NCBI GenBank assembly: GCA_021817875.1
Contig: JAKAFQ010000110.1
Location: 1 to 10,367, forward strand
DNA length: 10,367 bases
Reading direction: 5' to 3'
Source: Pseudomonadota bacterium
GTDB taxonomy: Bacteria; Pseudomonadota; Gammaproteobacteria; Steroidobacterales; Steroidobacteraceae
Both the position numbers and the translations under genes were made by a program. The notes below the pieces were generated by a model. That model was not told the DNA's origin. It searched no databases and was given only the letters and a program-made list of their open reading frames with translations. Every line of letters starts with the position of its first letter. Position 1 is the stretch's first letter. Positions 7,296 to 10,367 of this stretch are shown one piece after another.

Positions 7296-8840
7296 TCAGG
7301 GCGACTCCTGCCGACGATGCACGTCGTTCCCGGCTTGCCCTTCGTGCCACTTCCGCAACAGGTCCTTGCGGACCTTGTCACTCGCATTGCGGGGCAGGGC
7401 GTCGAGGAAGTCAAACTGCCGCGGAATCTTGTAGCCCGCCAGGCGAGGGCGGCAGAATTCGATCAGCTCGTCTGACGTCGCGGTTTTACCGGAAACCAGG
7501 CTCACCGCCGCGCAAACGGACTGCCCGAACAGCGGCTCGGCGCTGCCGAAAACCGCGACCTCGCGCACAGCCGGATGAGCGGCCAGCACGTTCTCGACCT
7601 CCTTGGGATAGACATTCTCCCCGCCCGAGATGATCACGTCCTTGCGCCGGTCGACGACGGTAAACAGCCCGTCCGGCTCCTGCCGCGCCAGATCTCCGGT
7701 GAATATCCAGCCGTCACGGATCGCGGCCGCCGTGGCCTCTTCGTTGCGCCAGTACCCGATCATGCCCATGCTCCTGCGGGCGCCGATGACCTCACCGATG
7801 CCGCCGACCCCGACCGCCTGTCCCTGCTCGTCCACGATGCGCATTTCGCTTAGGAGCGCAGGGCGCCCGGTGGTCTGAGACCATCGCGCGTGATCCTCCC
7901 ATCTGAGCACACCCAGCATCCCCGCCTCGGTGGAGCCGTAGATCTGGATGAACGCTGCCCCGGGAAAGACCGCCAATGCGCTCTGAAGTATGGATGGCGT
8001 GATGGGCATCGCACCATAAAAAATCCGCCTCAGGCTCGAAAGATCGAACGCGGCCACCGCCGCATGCGCCGCCAGGATTCCCAGGGTGGTTGGCACCAGC
8101 ACGGCGCAGGTTATTCGATGGCTCTGAATCAGAGTAAATACGATTTCCGGATCGAAGCTGCCGCGGTGAATGATGCCGCTCGCGCCGAGAAACAGCGCCT
8201 GATGCAGCATCAGGTTCAGGCCCGCGGCGTGAAACATCGGAATCGCCATCAGAAAAACGTCATCGTGCCGCAGCCCCGCCTCCACCGCGGTGGCCAGGTA
8301 CATCCGAAAGTAGGTCTCATGGCTCACCAGCACGCCTTTCGGCGTGCCGGTGGTGCCGCTGGTGTACATGATGACGCAGGCGGAATCCTGCGCGACTTCG
8401 ACATCGGGCTGACCGGCCGGCATGTCCGGCGCGGCCAGCGTCACGCCCGGATCTTCCGGCAGAAAGATGACCTGGGGCGGCGGCACGACGGCTGCGCGCT
8501 CCATTGTCGCGCGGAAACCGGGCTCCATGAGCAGAACCTTCGGCTCCGAATCGTTCAAGACCTGTGCCATTTCGGCGGCCGCCAGCCGAAAGTTCATTGG
8601 CACCAGGATCGCGCCGCATTTCGCCACCGCCTGCGTGACGATCGCATAATCGAGCCGGTTCTGCGCGAGCAGAGCCACCCGGTCTCCCGGAGCCACTCCC
8701 CGGCCCAGCAGCGCGTGCGCGAGCTGATTGCTCCGCACGTCCAGCATCCGGTACGTCAGACTCCCCGTCCCCAGCGTCAACGCCACCTTGTCAGGATACC
8801 GCATCGCGTTCAGACGCGATATGTCGCCTATCACTCTCAC
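7296..8840 (-). CDS. Acyl-CoA ligase A (AMP-forming, long-chain/FadD-like)
   Basis: A 514-residue AMP-forming CoA ligase, probably first gene of the CoA operon. With GTG 8840 as residue 1, it shows the P-loop MYTSGTTGTPKG (158-169), YGSTEAG (301-307), FTGDL with the conserved Asp382, the hinge DRRKD (397-401), GGENVYPKEVE, and a C-terminal Lys489 in NASDKVRKDLL, the expected adenylation lysine. The usual Gly before that Lys is Asp here. The start is set by a perfect GAGGAG (8849-8854 on the + strand as CTCCTC) 8 nt before the GTG; the upstream extension to 8879 is Gly/Arg-rich and not family-like. Ligase B follows after 41 nt. Two different ligases in one operon suggest two acids, or two stages of one pathway, each need CoA activation. 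The substrate cannot be read from the sequence. Confidence 0.92.
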   Translation of the reverse strand: MRVIGDISRLNAMRYPDKVALTLGTGSLTYRMLDVRSNQLAHALLGRGVAPGDRVALLAQNRLDYAIVTQAVAKCGAILVPMNFRLAAAEMAQVLNDSEPKVLLMEPGFRATMERAAVVPPPQVIFLPEDPGVTLAAPDMPAGQPDVEVAQDSACVIMYTSGTTGTPKGVLVSHETYFRMYLATAVEAGLRHDDVFLMAIPMFHAAGLNLMLHQALFLGASGIIHRGSFDPEIVFTLIQSHRITCAVLVPTTLGILAAHAAVAAFDLSSLRRIFYGAMPITPSILQSALAVFPGAAFIQIYGSTEAGMLGVLRWEDHARWSQTTGRPALLSEMRIVDEQGQAVGVGGIGEVIGARRSMGMIGYWRNEEATAAAIRDGWIFTGDLARQEPDGLFTVVDRRKDVIISGGENVYPKEVENVLAAHPAVREVAVFGSAEPLFGQSVCAAVSLVSGKTATSDELIEFCRPRLAGYKIPRQFDFLDALPRNASDKVRKDLLRKWHEGQAGNDVHRRQESP

Positions 8841-9022
8841 CGGGGAATCTCCTCGTCCGCCGCCGCACCCGTGCCGCACCCTCTATGACACGCATCGCGC
8901 GGGCGCGCCGCCCGTGCCCGTCCAACGGCCGTCTTACGCCAGCGCGGATCGAGCAGCGCGAAGCCTCCTCGCGACGCAAGTGACCGGTGCCACGCGCGCC
9001 GGCCCGCCGGGCACCTCATGCA
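8841..9022 (-). other. Intergenic gap between receptor and CoA operon
   Basis: This 182-nt gap separates the receptor stop from the ligase A start, much more than the gaps inside the operon. It holds small GC hairpins: GCCC/GGGC at 9002-9012, 11 nt after the receptor stop, and CGGGCG/CGCCCG at 8900-8914. Either could help end the receptor transcript, but neither has a T tract. The ribosome binding site GAGGAG lies at the low-coordinate end (8849-8854). No clear -35/-10 promoter was found, so it is open whether the receptor and the ligases share one transcript. Confidence 0.35.
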
Positions 9023-10367
9023 TCAGAAGGACAGATGAAGCCTGATCCCAGCATAGCGCACCGCGCCACGCGCCGGCTCGCCCACGACCGCGTTCGCACC
9101 CCAAGGCGCGGCCCAGAAATCCCCCAGCGTCGTATAGTAATGGTGATCCGTGACATTGTTCACGAACAGGGTGACGCTGTAATCGCCCCTCCTGCTGATG
9201 AAGCCCACCGCCACGTTCAGCAGCCCGAAGCCCGGCTGCACGGTGGCGGGATTCTGGTCCGCCTGCATCTGCGCACTGGTCGTGTAGCTGTAGTTCGCGG
9301 ACAGGTGCAGATCGAACGGCATCTTCGGCAACCGGATCGTCTGCGAGCCCGTGATGACTCCCTTGAACGACGGCGCGAACGGCAGGGAACTCCCGCTGAC
9401 ATCCTGGATCGCCTGTATGCCCGACACGACACATCCCTGCGCCGCCGTCTGGCCGAACCAGCATGGCGCATTGGGATACCTGGTGAAGCGCGCATCCACG
9501 TACGCACCGCTGAAGCCGATGGTGCTCGTGGCAGTCGGAGCGGCCAGCGCATCGAGCTCCACCCCCTTCGTTTCGACCCCGCCGGCGGCGGTCAGCTCCC
9601 CGGGCGGTTCGAGGACTCCGGTGATATTGGACAGCACCTGCAGCTGGTAATTCGAATACTTGGTATAGAACGCGTCCGCATTCACGCTGAGCCTGTTGTG
9701 GAAATAGGTTCCCTTGGAGCCCACCTCGAAATCATCGATGTGCTCCTGGGCGACCGGCGTCAGCGGCGCGGCACTGGTATACAGGCCCGTGCCCGGACAT
9801 TTCTCCGGAAACGATCCGCCATAGCTCGCGTAGTCGGAACAGTACAACACCGCCGTCGTATCGTAGGCCTTCGGCGCATAACCCCGTTCGTATTTGAAGT
9901 ACAGCCGCGTGCCGGCCGCCAGCTTCTGTTGCACACCGACGTCACCCACCAGCGCGGTCGACCCATTCGAGCCATGACTGGTGCAATACGCGCACTCGAA
10001 CGGAATCTGTCCCAGCTGCATCGTCTGCACGTAGTCGTAACTCAGGTGGTCATAGTTGAAACGCAGACCTCCGAAGACTTTCGTATGGGCGAATACCTTC
10101 TCGGTCGCCCGCCCATAGACATCGTAGGTCGCCGTATCGGGCGTGATCGCGGTATCCACGAAGACCGCCGGCATCGGACGGTAGGTGCTCGCCCGGACCC
10201 GGGTGTCCGAATAGAACATGCCCAGAATGTAGCTGAACGGACCGCGGGCCGGCGACAGAAGTTTCAATTCTTCGACCACCTGCTGGATGTTTTCGTGCAG
10301 CAGCTGCGCGTCATTCCAGCAACCGCATCCCGTCAGCGCATTGAACGACGGCACGCCGGTCACGAAA
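9023..10367 (-). CDS. TonB-dependent outer-membrane receptor, C-terminal beta-barrel part
   Basis: The frame is open through the right edge, so the signal peptide, TonB box and plug domain lie outside; about 447 barrel residues are visible. Family hallmarks are alternating beta-strand segments and aromatic girdle residues, DFEVGSKGTYFHNRLSVNADAFYTKYSNYQLQ, a late DYSVTLFVNNVTDHHYYTTLG segment, and a strand ending in a terminal Phe (RLHLSF), as needed for barrel assembly. Putative extracellular loops carry paired cysteines: GCGCWND, CAYC, CSDY...EKC and CWFG...GC. These receptors import siderophores, vitamin B12, sugars or hydrophobic substrates using TonB energy. The barrel style resembles the large receptor families of sphingomonads and Steroidobacter-like degraders, where receptors often sit beside catabolic genes. 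Uptake of the acid handled by the downstream operon is possible, but the cargo is not readable. Confidence 0.92.
   Translation of the reverse strand, partial: FVTGVPSFNALTGCGCWNDAQLLHENIQQVVEELKLLSPARGPFSYILGMFYSDTRVRASTYRPMPAVFVDTAITPDTATYDVYGRATEKVFAHTKVFGGLRFNYDHLSYDYVQTMQLGQIPFECAYCTSHGSNGSTALVGDVGVQQKLAAGTRLYFKYERGYAPKAYDTTAVLYCSDYASYGGSFPEKCPGTGLYTSAAPLTPVAQEHIDDFEVGSKGTYFHNRLSVNADAFYTKYSNYQLQVLSNITGVLEPPGELTAAGGVETKGVELDALAAPTATSTIGFSGAYVDARFTRYPNAPCWFGQTAAQGCVVSGIQAIQDVSGSSLPFAPSFKGVITGSQTIRLPKMPFDLHLSANYSYTTSAQMQADQNPATVQPGFGLLNVAVGFISRRGDYSVTLFVNNVTDHHYYTTLGDFWAAPWGANAVVGEPARGAVRYAGIRLHLSF

Noticed and set aside
7890..8888. 332-codon open frame on the + strand opposite ligase A
   Set aside because: Antisense to a ligase with every family motif; His/Arg/Gln-rich composition with no domain signature.

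Overview
This is a GC-rich (roughly 60-65%) proteobacterial window. The TonB-dependent outer-membrane receptor, the GTG starts with clear Shine-Dalgarno sites, and the catabolic CoA genes fit a gamma- or alphaproteobacterial degrader. The sequence alone does not place it more precisely. No rRNA, tRNA, CRISPR array, insertion sequence or phage gene was seen. Both edges cut a gene.

Left part, + strand (2-2347). The first gene is the C-terminal ~497 residues of a glycyl radical enzyme (GRE) of the pyruvate formate-lyase-like superfamily. Its active-site Cys loop and its glycyl radical loop are both intact. It is followed by a GntR-family regulator with an FCD ligand-binding domain. The GRE is not pyruvate formate-lyase, because it has a single Cys in the active loop. 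It also departs from the usual diol/choline/hydroxyproline lyase signature: Asp replaces Glu two residues after the Cys. No GRE-activating radical SAM enzyme lies in the window; it may be to the left.

Right part, - strand (2444-10367). Read in the direction of transcription, the order is: C-terminal part of a TonB-dependent receptor, acyl-CoA ligase A, acyl-CoA ligase B, a fused enoyl-CoA hydratase/3-hydroxyacyl-CoA dehydrogenase, and a thiolase. The last four sit 41, 41 and 9 nt apart and look like one operon. The receptor is separated from them by 182 nt. The operon could activate a carboxylic acid, hydrate and oxidise its enoyl-CoA, and cleave the 3-ketoacyl-CoA. The receptor could take up the substrate, or a siderophore. 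No acyl-CoA dehydrogenase is present.

The + strand block converges on the - strand operon across ~96 nt that contain two imperfect inverted repeats. The most interesting point is a GRE with an unusual active-site signature beside a beta-oxidation and CoA-ligase operon. An undescribed anaerobic step feeding a CoA-dependent pathway is possible, but that link is inferred from proximity only.
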